From positions 1-55,566 of the forward strand of contig CALSPN010000031.1 of assembly GCA_943788245.1 (NCBI GenBank): 55,566 bases of DNA. Direction: 5' to 3'. The position numbers and the translations under genes are program-made. Below the pieces are notes generated by a model. That model was not told the DNA's origin. It did no database searches and was given only the letters and a program-made list of their open reading frames with translations. The stretch's first letter is position 1. Each line of letters begins with the position of its first letter. This DNA is from an uncultured Verrucomicrobiae bacterium. Its GTDB lineage: Bacteria > Verrucomicrobiota > Verrucomicrobiia > Limisphaerales > AAA164-E04. Positions 37,552 to 46,115 of the stretch are shown here, piece after piece.

Positions 37552-39384
37552 CTATGATTCGGTCGATTGTGCTTTAGCTTTATCTGCTGGGGGCAGTGCT
37601 TCGATTCTGGTGAGGTCTAATTCTTCGGGTTTCTGAAGCAAGACGACTTCTCCTTCCTCCACTCCGCTCTTTATTGCGGCAAAACGATTATTGTAATCAT
37701 CGATTTGAATCACTCGCGTTTCGATGTTGGATCCGGATTTAATGCAGCAGAAGGTCACGTTTTTGTGGTTGAAAACGGCTTGCACGGGAATCATGACGAT
37801 ATCAGGAATGATACGAATGATGATCCTTCCCTCAGCGGCCATGCCAGGTTTCAGCCAATCATGGACCCCGGCAATTTTAATGGACGTCTTGTAAACTTTC
37901 TGATCCGGATTGAATCGACGGTTTTCTGAGTCAGGCAAGACTCCCACGTTGTCTACTTCTCCAGTCAGGGCTTTATCGGGTTCTGCGTCCACTGAAATTT
38001 TGACTGGCATTCCCTTGCGCACGCGTTTGACTTGAGACTCGTGTATGCGAACCTTGACCGCCATATGTCGCATATCAGGAATCGTAATGATCGCCTGACG
38101 TTCCCTCACCTTGGCGCCTTCTCGAATGATTTCGTCCGGATCCCATCGATCACTTCCGTCACCGTAAACGACCAGACCTGGACGCTCAGCCTTGATAGTG
38201 CAGGCGATGTATTGTTCTCGCAAATCATTCAACTGCTTCTTCTCCCACCTGTAATATCGTTCTGCGCGGTTGAGATCACCCACACTGTCTGCCATTTCAG
38301 CGATGGCGTCTTTTTTTGCGCGACTCAAACGCATGAGCGCCTGCTCATAGTTCAGCAGGAATTGCTCCGCTTCCTTTTGAATATTGTAGGTTTGGAACAG
38401 CTTTAAAGTGGCTTTGGTTGATGCCAGTGAGTTCTGGCTTTTATCAAAATCGATTTTCTTATTCTGGAGTTCGTTTGGAGTAATAAACCCCTTGTCCGCC
38501 AAGCGAACTGCACCTTCGTAAGTTTTCTTTTTAAGGGCGAATTCTGCTTCTGCAATCAGAACAGCATCCTTGAGTTTGCGCAACTCCTGACGTGCATCGC
38601 CATCGCCCAGCAATTTCTCATTTCCTTCCTGAGCGAATTTCCCAAAATCGACATCATATTCCCGAATTTCCGGCAGTAGATCTTGTTCATTAGCGCCCCC
38701 CCACTGGTCTAGTAATGGATCAGGATCGCTCAATCCATCCATCAATACTTCGTCTCCACCACCATTGATAGTATTTCCGTTGGATACATCCAGTAGACTG
38801 GATGCAAATAAGGAAGCACCTGCGGCAGAACGTTCACCGGCCTCCTCTTCAATGGAATCAGCTGAAATCCCTATGTCATCCAGAATTTTTTGAGCGGCTG
38901 ACTCACCCAGGTATTTCTGGAAATCCATCAGGGCAAATTTGGCTTTTACACTCGCATCCTTGATACTGCTGAGATTTGCGCTTTCGCGGATCTCTCTTTG
39001 TTTGACGTATTCCATCAAGTTAGCAAGTGCCCCCTGAACTTCTGTTTCCTGGGATTTGATACGCTCGACGATGGCAGACGAATCCAACTCGACCAGAATC
39101 AACTCATTTTTTACGTCTTCCTCAGTGACCTGATATCCCTCATCAATAATTTTCAAAATGGTTGTACCATCACGGCCCTCCACTTTGGATTTAATAATCT
39201 GAGCCTGAGTAGCCTCGATGGTTCCACCTTCGAGTACGTCAATGGACATGGTGCCTCTGATGGCAGTGAAGGTTGCCTCATCGCCACTTGATGTTGAAGG
39301 GACAAGGCTGTAGATGAATACAATTGCCAGGATTGCTCCTGCACTCATCCAGATATTTTTGTTTCTCTTGCTTTGATTTGTCAT
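37552..39384 (-). CDS. HlyD/MacA-type periplasmic adaptor with long insert
   Basis: Membrane fusion protein linking the permease to the TolC-like channel. One N-terminal span (residues 12-29), a beta-barrel/lipoyl start ('GTMSIDVLEGGTIEATQAQI'), then a helical hairpin with many Gln/Glu/Lys/Leu ('AEFALKKKTYEGAVRLADKG', 'KKQLNDLREQYIACTIKAE'), and a C-terminal barrel ('GMPVKISVDAEPDKALTGEV'). At 610 residues it is roughly 200 longer than MacA; the extra region is an acidic insert around residues 165-240 that has no recognised fold ('SGEERSAAGA...'-like, Gly/Asp-rich). It is the first gene of the exporter operon; the region 39385-39651 upstream is likely its promoter. Confidence 0.88.
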   Translation of the reverse strand: MTNQSKRNKNIWMSAGAILAIVFIYSLVPSTSSGDEATFTAIRGTMSIDVLEGGTIEATQAQIIKSKVEGRDGTTILKIIDEGYQVTEEDVKNELILVELDSSAIVERIKSQETEVQGALANLMEYVKQREIRESANLSSIKDASVKAKFALMDFQKYLGESAAQKILDDIGISADSIEEEAGERSAAGASLFASSLLDVSNGNTINGGGDEVLMDGLSDPDPLLDQWGGANEQDLLPEIREYDVDFGKFAQEGNEKLLGDGDARQELRKLKDAVLIAEAEFALKKKTYEGAVRLADKGFITPNELQNKKIDFDKSQNSLASTKATLKLFQTYNIQKEAEQFLLNYEQALMRLSRAKKDAIAEMADSVGDLNRAERYYRWEKKQLNDLREQYIACTIKAERPGLVVYGDGSDRWDPDEIIREGAKVRERQAIITIPDMRHMAVKVRIHESQVKRVRKGMPVKISVDAEPDKALTGEVDNVGVLPDSENRRFNPDQKVYKTSIKIAGVHDWLKPGMAAEGRIIIRIIPDIVMIPVQAVFNHKNVTFCCIKSGSNIETRVIQIDDYNNRFAAIKSGVEEGEVVLLQKPEELDLTRIEALPPADKAKAQSTES

Positions 39385-39651
39385 TGAAAACTACTTGCCA
39401 CGTTACCCCAATTCCTCCGGCGTGCAAAGGTTTGGCTTGAACAGATATTAGACGCTTGCAGCGCCATCCAGAGACGCGCGCGAATCTTCGAGAATTCATT
39501 TTAAATTCCACAGAGACGGGTGATTTTGGATAAGTGCGGATCCTAAAGTCTGTATCCATCGAAACGATCCAGTAAGTCGTCCTTCACTCAACCTCTCCTG
39601 CCAAAGAATCTACGATTTGCTAGAACTTGGTTATTGGAGTATTTTCAACAA

Positions 39652-40572
39652 ATGAAGCACAAATCGCTATTGAATGGCATTGAGTATGCTCTTGTTTCAA
39701 GGATGAATGCCAAGCTTGGCGGATTAGCTCTGTCGCTCCTAGCTGGTCTGGCAATTATTTTTGGGAGCAATTCTGCGACTTGTGCGGAATCAGACATTTC
39801 TTTCATGCGGTTTGTCAAAACCGCGAATGATGAGGGGCATGTGGACACAGCGATTCAAACCTACCGTCACCCGTCGGGCGTCGAAGTCGCCTTGATTGGC
39901 GCCGTTCATATCGGCGATAAGGACTATTATGTTGCTCTCAATCAACGGTTTACGTCGTATGATGCTGTCCTCTATGAGATGATCAAAGATGCCGAGGTGG
40001 ATCCTTCTGAATTATCCGGGGGAGGACACCCTATCAGCCAGATGCAGCTAGGAATGAAATCTCTGCTAGGCCTTGAATTCCAACTTGAAGGTATCGACTA
40101 CTCGGTAAAAAACCTTGTCCACGCTGACTTGGATCCAGCCACGTTTTCAAAGTTACAAGGTGAGAAAGGGGAGAGTTTCTTTACTTTAGCATTGCAGTCA
40201 TTTTTTCAGGAAAAACGTATGATGGCCAGTGGGAAGCTCCAAGGATTTGATGGTATTGGTTTGTTGATGGCATTAGCAAGCGGTGATCGTGAGCACACAA
40301 TGAAGTGGATGTTTGCCCAGCAGTTGAACGAGTTGGAATCCATGATGGCGGGGATGGATCAGGGCGTTGATGGCAAAGGTTCCGTTATTCTTCGTGGGCG
40401 AAATGAAAAAGCATTTGAGGTTTTGGATGAAGTCATTCTTCAGGGTAAAAAACGCATTGGAATATTCTACGGTGCGGGTCATATGCCAGATATGGGCAAG
40501 CGATTGATGCTCAAGGGATTTCAGAGGAGTCGTGAGGAGTGGCTGGTTGCCTGGGATTTGACCAGAGATTAA
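39652..40572 (+). CDS. TraB/GumN family protein, secreted
   Basis: About 306 residues. A signal peptide/hydrophobic stretch lies at residues 20-40 ('LALSLLAGLAIIFGS') and the mature part opens with the family pattern 'VEVALIGAVHIGDKDYYVAL' followed by 'YDAVLYEM'. The C-terminus has 'IGIFYGAGHMPDMGKRL', the conserved Gly-x-x-His box of TraB/GumN proteins, a group thought to include metal-dependent proteases related to TIKI. ATG 39652 is chosen; a TTG at 39634 and ATG 39703 are alternatives. It is divergent from the exporter operon, with no partner gene downstream. The assignment rests on the two motifs. Confidence 0.78.
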   Translation: MKHKSLLNGIEYALVSRMNAKLGGLALSLLAGLAIIFGSNSATCAESDISFMRFVKTANDEGHVDTAIQTYRHPSGVEVALIGAVHIGDKDYYVALNQRFTSYDAVLYEMIKDAEVDPSELSGGGHPISQMQLGMKSLLGLEFQLEGIDYSVKNLVHADLDPATFSKLQGEKGESFFTLALQSFFQEKRMMASGKLQGFDGIGLLMALASGDREHTMKWMFAQQLNELESMMAGMDQGVDGKGSVILRGRNEKAFEVLDEVILQGKKRIGIFYGAGHMPDMGKRLMLKGFQRSREEWLVAWDLTRD

Positions 40573-40822
40573 AATTTTAATCTGTCACTGCTTCGCTTAC
40601 TGGCAGTAAAGGTGCTCCTCAAAAGTCAATTGCTCCGTTATAGATTCTTCCATAATCTCTACATCTTTGTATCCCAAACCTTATTGCTTCAACCATCCGG
40701 CATGGTTTTTCTCTCCGTGTTTCCGAAATCTTTTCTAGCTGGATGACTCAACCAGCGTGCATTCGGTTTCCCCCTGACTTCCTTTCAATCTCTTTGGTTA
40801 TCTGGACTGACGCACATCTGCC

Positions 40823-41521
40823 TTATTGCGAACTACCCGAGCAGCTGCTTGCATCGACGTAAAGAGTTCTTTGGCTGTGTGCTACCATCAGCAACTTAAC
40901 GTTCATGGACACTTTCTAGCCCTTGGAAATGATAATCCTGCCCCACCTTGTATTCACCGGAGAGAATCTGCCGTCTGTCTACTTACTCCATTCATGATGA
41001 TCAAAGTCTGTTGGATGCCAAATTGCTGGTAGACCTCAATGGTTACTGTCTTTTTGTTGGGGTAAAAAGGGAATTGAGTATTTGATCGAGTGGGGTCATA
41101 CAGCTTAGTCAATCCGGTTTTGTTTGATAATCATTAACGGACAAGGCTTTCAGGATCTCATGTGCCTCACTTTTCAGCACATTTTGTTTTTTAGCGTTTT
41201 CAGGTCAGGCTGCACTGTCGACATCCACTGTTTAGTGTTATTCCAAATACTTGAACGGTTTCTTTTCGGGGCAAACCCTTCAGTTTGGAGCCATATTGCT
41301 TATCCAAATCCGCATCTATGAAATCTAGGATGCCCTCTTTAAGGAGGAAGAATTCATAAAGCGCGCATTTACCGGAACTCTATTGTTGGAAGCTGTGATT
41401 TCCGTATCAGTAGAATTGGTTTCAGAGTTCTTTTTTGATGTATGCCCTTAAACCATTGTGCCGCCAGGAGTATACTGACTGTCAATGAAAGCATGAGTAG
41501 AACCGTTGTTTTTGAAATCAT
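40823..41521 (-). pseudogene. Decayed gene for a secreted protein, unknown
   Basis: The 1072 bases between 40572 and 41645 hold protein-like segments on the minus strand in changing frames. ATG at 41521 opens 'MISKTTVLLMLSLTVSILLA', a good signal peptide, in a 50-codon frame ending at 41369. Further segments in other frames read 'LKEGILDFIDADLDKQYGSK', 'NVLKSEAHEILKALSVNDYQ', 'KLYDPTRSNTQFPFYPNKKT', 'VYQQFGIQQTLIIMNGVSRQ' and 'NVKLLMVAHSQRTLYVDASS', with the last stop at 40823. Together they would form a secreted protein of about 220 residues. Several frame changes and at least one stop would have to be repaired, and not all fall in homopolymers. I do not recognise the protein. The flanks 40573-40822 and 41522-41644 look empty. 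Confidence 0.5.
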
Positions 41522-41644
41522 GGTGATTTCAAACTATGCCTGACTGATAGCATCGGCTCAGCGTATGAATAGAAATTTTGATTCCATTGGATTAAGGATT
41601 GCTTGACCTCTGGGTTTTTGCGCATGCTATAACTCATACCTGAG

Positions 41645-44584
41645 ATGAAGATGTTCTACCTATTCTTGATGAAGATGGCCAAGTCATTACCGAGTGCGCG
41701 CTCTATACTCACGGCAATTAGCCTGCTTTTGTTCCCAACGGTGCAGGCTCAAAGTCCTCACGGAGATATGTTGCAAACTATACTGGGATACTCCGATCGT
41801 GGCGGGGTAGACGTGGGTGAACTGCTCATTGGAGAACTTAATTGTATTGGCTGTCATCAGGCGGATGAACCTCTTCAAAAGAGATTGGCATCGAAACAAG
41901 GCCCTGTTCTGGGCGCTGAAGGGATTCATTTGACTCCGCAATACATTCAGGAGTTGCTGATGCATCCCGTATTGAATGGTCAAGCACGCACCATGCCTGA
42001 CATGTTACACGGATACGAAAACGACGAGAAGACAGCTATCGTGGATGCGCTTACTCATTTTCTCATTGATGCACAAGGCGAGATCACTGAGACCCCCGTA
42101 GCTGCGGATCCCTTTCGCATGCAGGCTGGTCGTCGATTGTTTCATGAAATTGGTTGTGTTGCCTGTCACGAACCACATCAAGATGCGGAAGCCCTCAAGC
42201 AACCGGCTTTGCCTTCACCTGATGCACTTTTTGGCGGTGACCTTGAATCTGCCCTGGGACATTCGGTGATCATGGGGAAACTGGACGGGAAAATGACTGT
42301 GAGTGAATTGGCCCGCTTTTTGAAAAATCCCCTTGAAACCCGACCCTCGGGTAAAATGCCAAGTTTCAACTTGTCAGACAGTGAAGCGACTTCATTAGCG
42401 ATGTACTTGCTGAGGGGGCAAGCCAGGGGAATGTTTGACGGAGATGCCAAACTTCAAAAAACAGGTGGTTTGAAATATTCCTACCTTGAATTAGGATCGC
42501 CCACTGCCGAGCCTCATGGAGCGGTTCAGGATTTTGTTGAACATTATCCGGGAACCCCACCTGCATCTCTAACGGCTTCCACCCATTTTGTTACCAGTGG
42601 AATTACTCATGAAATCTCTGATGTCATCAAAAAAAGACAAGAACAGATTGCATTAGTGTTTTCGGGATATATTTCGATACCGGAGGACGGCGAGTATGTG
42701 TTCTACACTAGCTCAGATGATGGATCGCGGCTTTACGTGGGTTCTGGATTGGTAGTGAACAATGACGGTGATCACGGTATGACCGAACGCAATGGCAAGG
42801 CAATATTGAGTGCAGGGGATCATGCTTTTAAGGTGACATATTTCAATCATGGTGGACCTGCTGGTCTGAGCGTGTATGTAGAAGGGCCGGGGTTGGATAA
42901 ACAGGCTGTTCCTGAAGATTGGCTATCACATCTTGGCCAGCCAATGCTTCCCACGGGTAGCGAAACATTTTCCATCGATAAAACCAAGGCATCGCAAGGT
43001 CAGGCATGGTTCCGTAAATTAGGTTGTGCCTCGTGCCATACCATTTTGGAATCAGGAGCTGCCTCGATTGCAGCGTTCGAAGCTAAACCCCTGCAATCCA
43101 TTGGAATCGATTCTGATAAAGGTTGTTTATCAGACGAACCTGGCATTTCATCGCCCTTGTATCATTTGACCTCAAGCGAGCGAGAGGCGATAACCAACTC
43201 AATTACTCAAATAGAGAATTTGTCGAACCCTCTTGATGCCCGTCAGCAAGTGCTCAGGAAAATGATTTCGATGAATTGTTTTGCCTGTCATGCCCGTGAT
43301 GAAGAGGGGGGCATCAGTAGCGGTCGGAAACAATTTTTCCTCACTCAAGGTGAAGCAGATCTGGGGGATGAAGGACGGATACCACCAAACCTAACAGGTG
43401 TCGGGCGAAAATTGAAACGGGAATGGATGAAAAAGGTGCTAGATGAAGGGGCTTCAGTTCGCCCCTACATGGCCACGCGCATGCCTGTTTTTGGCAAGGA
43501 TAATGTGCACGGAATGGTGGATCTTATTTTCGAGGCGGACAAGCCTTCTGAGACGGTTTCGTCTACAGAAAAAAGTTCACTTGAAGATGCTAAATATGGT
43601 CGAAAGCTCGTCGGTGTTGGCGGGATGGCTTGCATTACCTGTCACACATTCGGGAAATTTAGTTCACTGGGGATTCCCGCATTGGATCTGACGACGGCTG
43701 GAGAAAGACTCCAGAAAGACTGGTTTGTTCGTTATCTCAAGGATCCTTCCTCTTTGAGACCCGGAACCCGGATGCCGAGTTTTTGGCCGGATGGTCAAAG
43801 TGTGAACCGGGATGTCTTTGATGGTGACACTCAAAGGCAAATTGATGCCATCTGGTCTTATTTAAATATTGCAGACGACAATAATCCACCCACGGGCTTG
43901 ATTCAGGGTAAGAAGGAAATTATTGCCAATAGCGAGGCCGTGATATATCGGAATTTCATTGAAGGTGCGGGGCCAAGAGCCATTGGTGTCGGATACGCTG
44001 AAAAGGCGAATCTGGCATTTGACGCGGATCAGCTTCGCATGGCCATGATCTGGCAAGGGCCTTTTATGGATGGTGCTCGTCATAGTTCAGGCAGGGGAGC
44101 TGGTTTTGAACCTCCATTAGGTCATAATCTTGTTCAATTTCCCAATGGTCCGCCGTTTGCATTTTCTGTGGACCCGGAACATACCCAATGGCCGAAACTG
44201 GCCGGAAAAGCGGCAGGATATGAGTTCAAGGGATATTGGTTGGACTCCAAGCGACGTCCGAAATTTAAATACCAGTTCATGGCCATGGATGTTGAGGATT
44301 ATACCGTTGCTGTTCCAGGGGAATTGGATGCGTCCCTGCGGCGCTACCTCACATTCGATTCAAGAGCCCATTATGTTAATCTCTGGATGCGCGCAGCGAT
44401 TGGTCGGGATATTATCGAAGAACAGGATGGTGCCTTCTTGATAGATCAAAAGCTGCGCATGCGATTTGAAACATCAGGCAAAGAGCGACCTGTTGTCAAC
44501 GGTGTTGAGGGTAACATGGAATTACTTGTCCCCATCGAACTGGATCACGGTAAAGCGAAAATCATTCAGGAAATCATCTGGTAA
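41645..44584 (+). CDS. Secreted five-heme cytochrome c with PA14-like domain
   Basis: 979 residues, exported (signal peptide ending 'PTVQAQSPHG'). Five CxxCH heme sites: 'CIGCH' near residue 66, 'CVACH' near 170, 'CASCH' near 460, 'CFACH' near 544 and 'CITCH' near 662. Between the second and third hemes, at about residues 300-420, a PA14-like domain is inserted ('SSDDGSRLYVGSGLVVNNDG', 'AFKVTYFNHGGPAGLSVYVE'). Several methionines ('TRMPS', 'GKMPSF') could be axial ligands. The region after residue 760 is unlike cytochromes, rich in strands, and unrecognised. It probably binds a glycan or polymer and passes electrons. The propeller gene starts 11 bases after its stop, so both are in one operon. 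Confidence 0.85.
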   Translation: MKMFYLFLMKMAKSLPSARSILTAISLLLFPTVQAQSPHGDMLQTILGYSDRGGVDVGELLIGELNCIGCHQADEPLQKRLASKQGPVLGAEGIHLTPQYIQELLMHPVLNGQARTMPDMLHGYENDEKTAIVDALTHFLIDAQGEITETPVAADPFRMQAGRRLFHEIGCVACHEPHQDAEALKQPALPSPDALFGGDLESALGHSVIMGKLDGKMTVSELARFLKNPLETRPSGKMPSFNLSDSEATSLAMYLLRGQARGMFDGDAKLQKTGGLKYSYLELGSPTAEPHGAVQDFVEHYPGTPPASLTASTHFVTSGITHEISDVIKKRQEQIALVFSGYISIPEDGEYVFYTSSDDGSRLYVGSGLVVNNDGDHGMTERNGKAILSAGDHAFKVTYFNHGGPAGLSVYVEGPGLDKQAVPEDWLSHLGQPMLPTGSETFSIDKTKASQGQAWFRKLGCASCHTILESGAASIAAFEAKPLQSIGIDSDKGCLSDEPGISSPLYHLTSSEREAITNSITQIENLSNPLDARQQVLRKMISMNCFACHARDEEGGISSGRKQFFLTQGEADLGDEGRIPPNLTGVGRKLKREWMKKVLDEGASVRPYMATRMPVFGKDNVHGMVDLIFEADKPSETVSSTEKSSLEDAKYGRKLVGVGGMACITCHTFGKFSSLGIPALDLTTAGERLQKDWFVRYLKDPSSLRPGTRMPSFWPDGQSVNRDVFDGDTQRQIDAIWSYLNIADDNNPPTGLIQGKKEIIANSEAVIYRNFIEGAGPRAIGVGYAEKANLAFDADQLRMAMIWQGPFMDGARHSSGRGAGFEPPLGHNLVQFPNGPPFAFSVDPEHTQWPKLAGKAAGYEFKGYWLDSKRRPKFKYQFMAMDVEDYTVAVPGELDASLRRYLTFDSRAHYVNLWMRAAIGRDIIEEQDGAFLIDQKLRMRFETSGKERPVVNGVEGNMELLVPIELDHGKAKIIQEIIW

Positions 44585-44594
44585 GGAATTTTTT

Positions 44595-46115
44595 ATGAAA
44601 AGTGTGCTTAACACCATAACTCTTTGTTCAATGAATTATAGGAATATAAAAGGGCTTCTATCAGCACTGGTCCTGGCAGTAGCTTTAAGTCAGGGAACCG
44701 AGATCCTTGGCGGCGAACAATCCGACTATTACCGTACGGATACTATTCCTGTACCGGAGGGAATTGTTCTTGAGGCAGGCGCTTTGCAATGGTTGGGAGA
44801 TAACCAGATGGCTGTATCAACACGGTTAGGTGAGATATACATTGTAGATAATGCTCTGGCCGAGAACCCTTCTGATACCACTTTTCATCTTTTTGCCAGT
44901 GGATTACACGAAGTCCTTGGTCTGGCGAAAAAAGACGATTGGATCTATTGTGTTCAACGTTGTGAATTAACCCGCATGAAAGATCTGGATCATGATGGTC
45001 GTGCGGATGTATTCGAAACCGTCAATGACGATTGGGGTATCACGGGTGATTATCACGAGTATGCCTTCAGTTCCAAGTTTGATCGTGATGGAAATATCTG
45101 GATCGTATTGTGTCTCACTGGTTCTTTTACCAGTGAGATTGATTATCGTGGCTGGTGTCTGCGTGTCACTCCCGAGGGTCAAATGATTCCGACCTCCAGT
45201 GGGATTAGATCTCCCGGTGGCATTGGGATGAATGCACTTGGTGATATGTTTTATACGGATAATCAAGGAGTATGGAACGGGACAAGTGGCTTGAAGCATT
45301 TGAAACCTGGAGGTTTTATGGGAAACCCTACTGGGAATAGATGGTATGAATCAACCAAGGCTTTAGGACCCAGGCCCTTGGATCCTGTAAGCGGAAGTCG
45401 TATGCATATTGAAGCTGGAAAAATACCGGAATTGGTTCCTACAGCTATTTACTTTCCTTATGGCCCTATGGGACAATCTGCCAGTGGGATCATCTGTGAT
45501 CAAAGCGATGGAAAATTTGGTCCTTTCGAAGACCAGTTGCTTGTTTGTGATCAGACACACAGTACCGTGATGCGTGTTGATTTGGAGCAGGTTAATGGCG
45601 TTTATCAAGGTGCATGTTTCCCGTTTTTAAAAGGATATGATTCAGGTAACCTGAGTGTTGAGTTTTCAACCGATGCTACTTTGTTTGTGGGGGGAACCGA
45701 TCGTGGCTGGGGCGCACGTGGTGGAAAACCTTTTGCACTTCAACGCACTCATTGGACAGGAAAAACCCCTTTCGAGATTCAGAGTATGAAGATCAGGCCA
45801 GATGGATTCGACTTACATTTTACCCAGCCACTGAATGTAACGATTGCTTCGGACCCCTCGTCTTACAGCATGGAAACATACACCTACATCTACCAGAGCG
45901 GCTATGGAAGTCCTGAAGTAGATCAATCCTCACCTGTCATTCAATCTGCAACCGTGAGTGAGGACGGTACTACCGTCAGGCTAAAGATTGACCAACTGCA
46001 GGTTGGTCATGTTCATGAACTCAAGCTCTCTGAAATCATGACTCAATCCGGAGAATTACTTTGGAACCCAGTTGCGTATTACACACTGAACGAAATACCC
46101 AAAAGCGTTCTTTAA
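44595..46115 (+). CDS. Secreted six-bladed propeller protein (sorbosone dehydrogenase-like)
   Basis: 506 residues from the ATG at 44595; AAGGAA seven bases upstream fits as ribosome binding site, so the longer open frame from 44466, inside the cytochrome gene, is rejected. A signal peptide (residues 1-36, 'LSALVLAVALSQGTEILGG') precedes a beta-propeller with 'VLGLAKKDDWIYCVQRCELT', 'DLDHDGRADVFE', 'HEYAFSSKFDRDGNIWIVL' and 'GIRSPGGIGMNALGDMFYTD'. Such propellers occur in PQQ-type sugar dehydrogenases and as putative membrane-bound dehydrogenases paired with cytochromes in this group. Cofactor residues cannot be assigned by eye. The gene ends where the leftward ccsA gene begins its stop, with no spacer. 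Confidence 0.82.
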   Translation: MKSVLNTITLCSMNYRNIKGLLSALVLAVALSQGTEILGGEQSDYYRTDTIPVPEGIVLEAGALQWLGDNQMAVSTRLGEIYIVDNALAENPSDTTFHLFASGLHEVLGLAKKDDWIYCVQRCELTRMKDLDHDGRADVFETVNDDWGITGDYHEYAFSSKFDRDGNIWIVLCLTGSFTSEIDYRGWCLRVTPEGQMIPTSSGIRSPGGIGMNALGDMFYTDNQGVWNGTSGLKHLKPGGFMGNPTGNRWYESTKALGPRPLDPVSGSRMHIEAGKIPELVPTAIYFPYGPMGQSASGIICDQSDGKFGPFEDQLLVCDQTHSTVMRVDLEQVNGVYQGACFPFLKGYDSGNLSVEFSTDATLFVGGTDRGWGARGGKPFALQRTHWTGKTPFEIQSMKIRPDGFDLHFTQPLNVTIASDPSSYSMETYTYIYQSGYGSPEVDQSSPVIQSATVSEDGTTVRLKIDQLQVGHVHELKLSEIMTQSGELLWNPVAYYTLNEIPKSVL

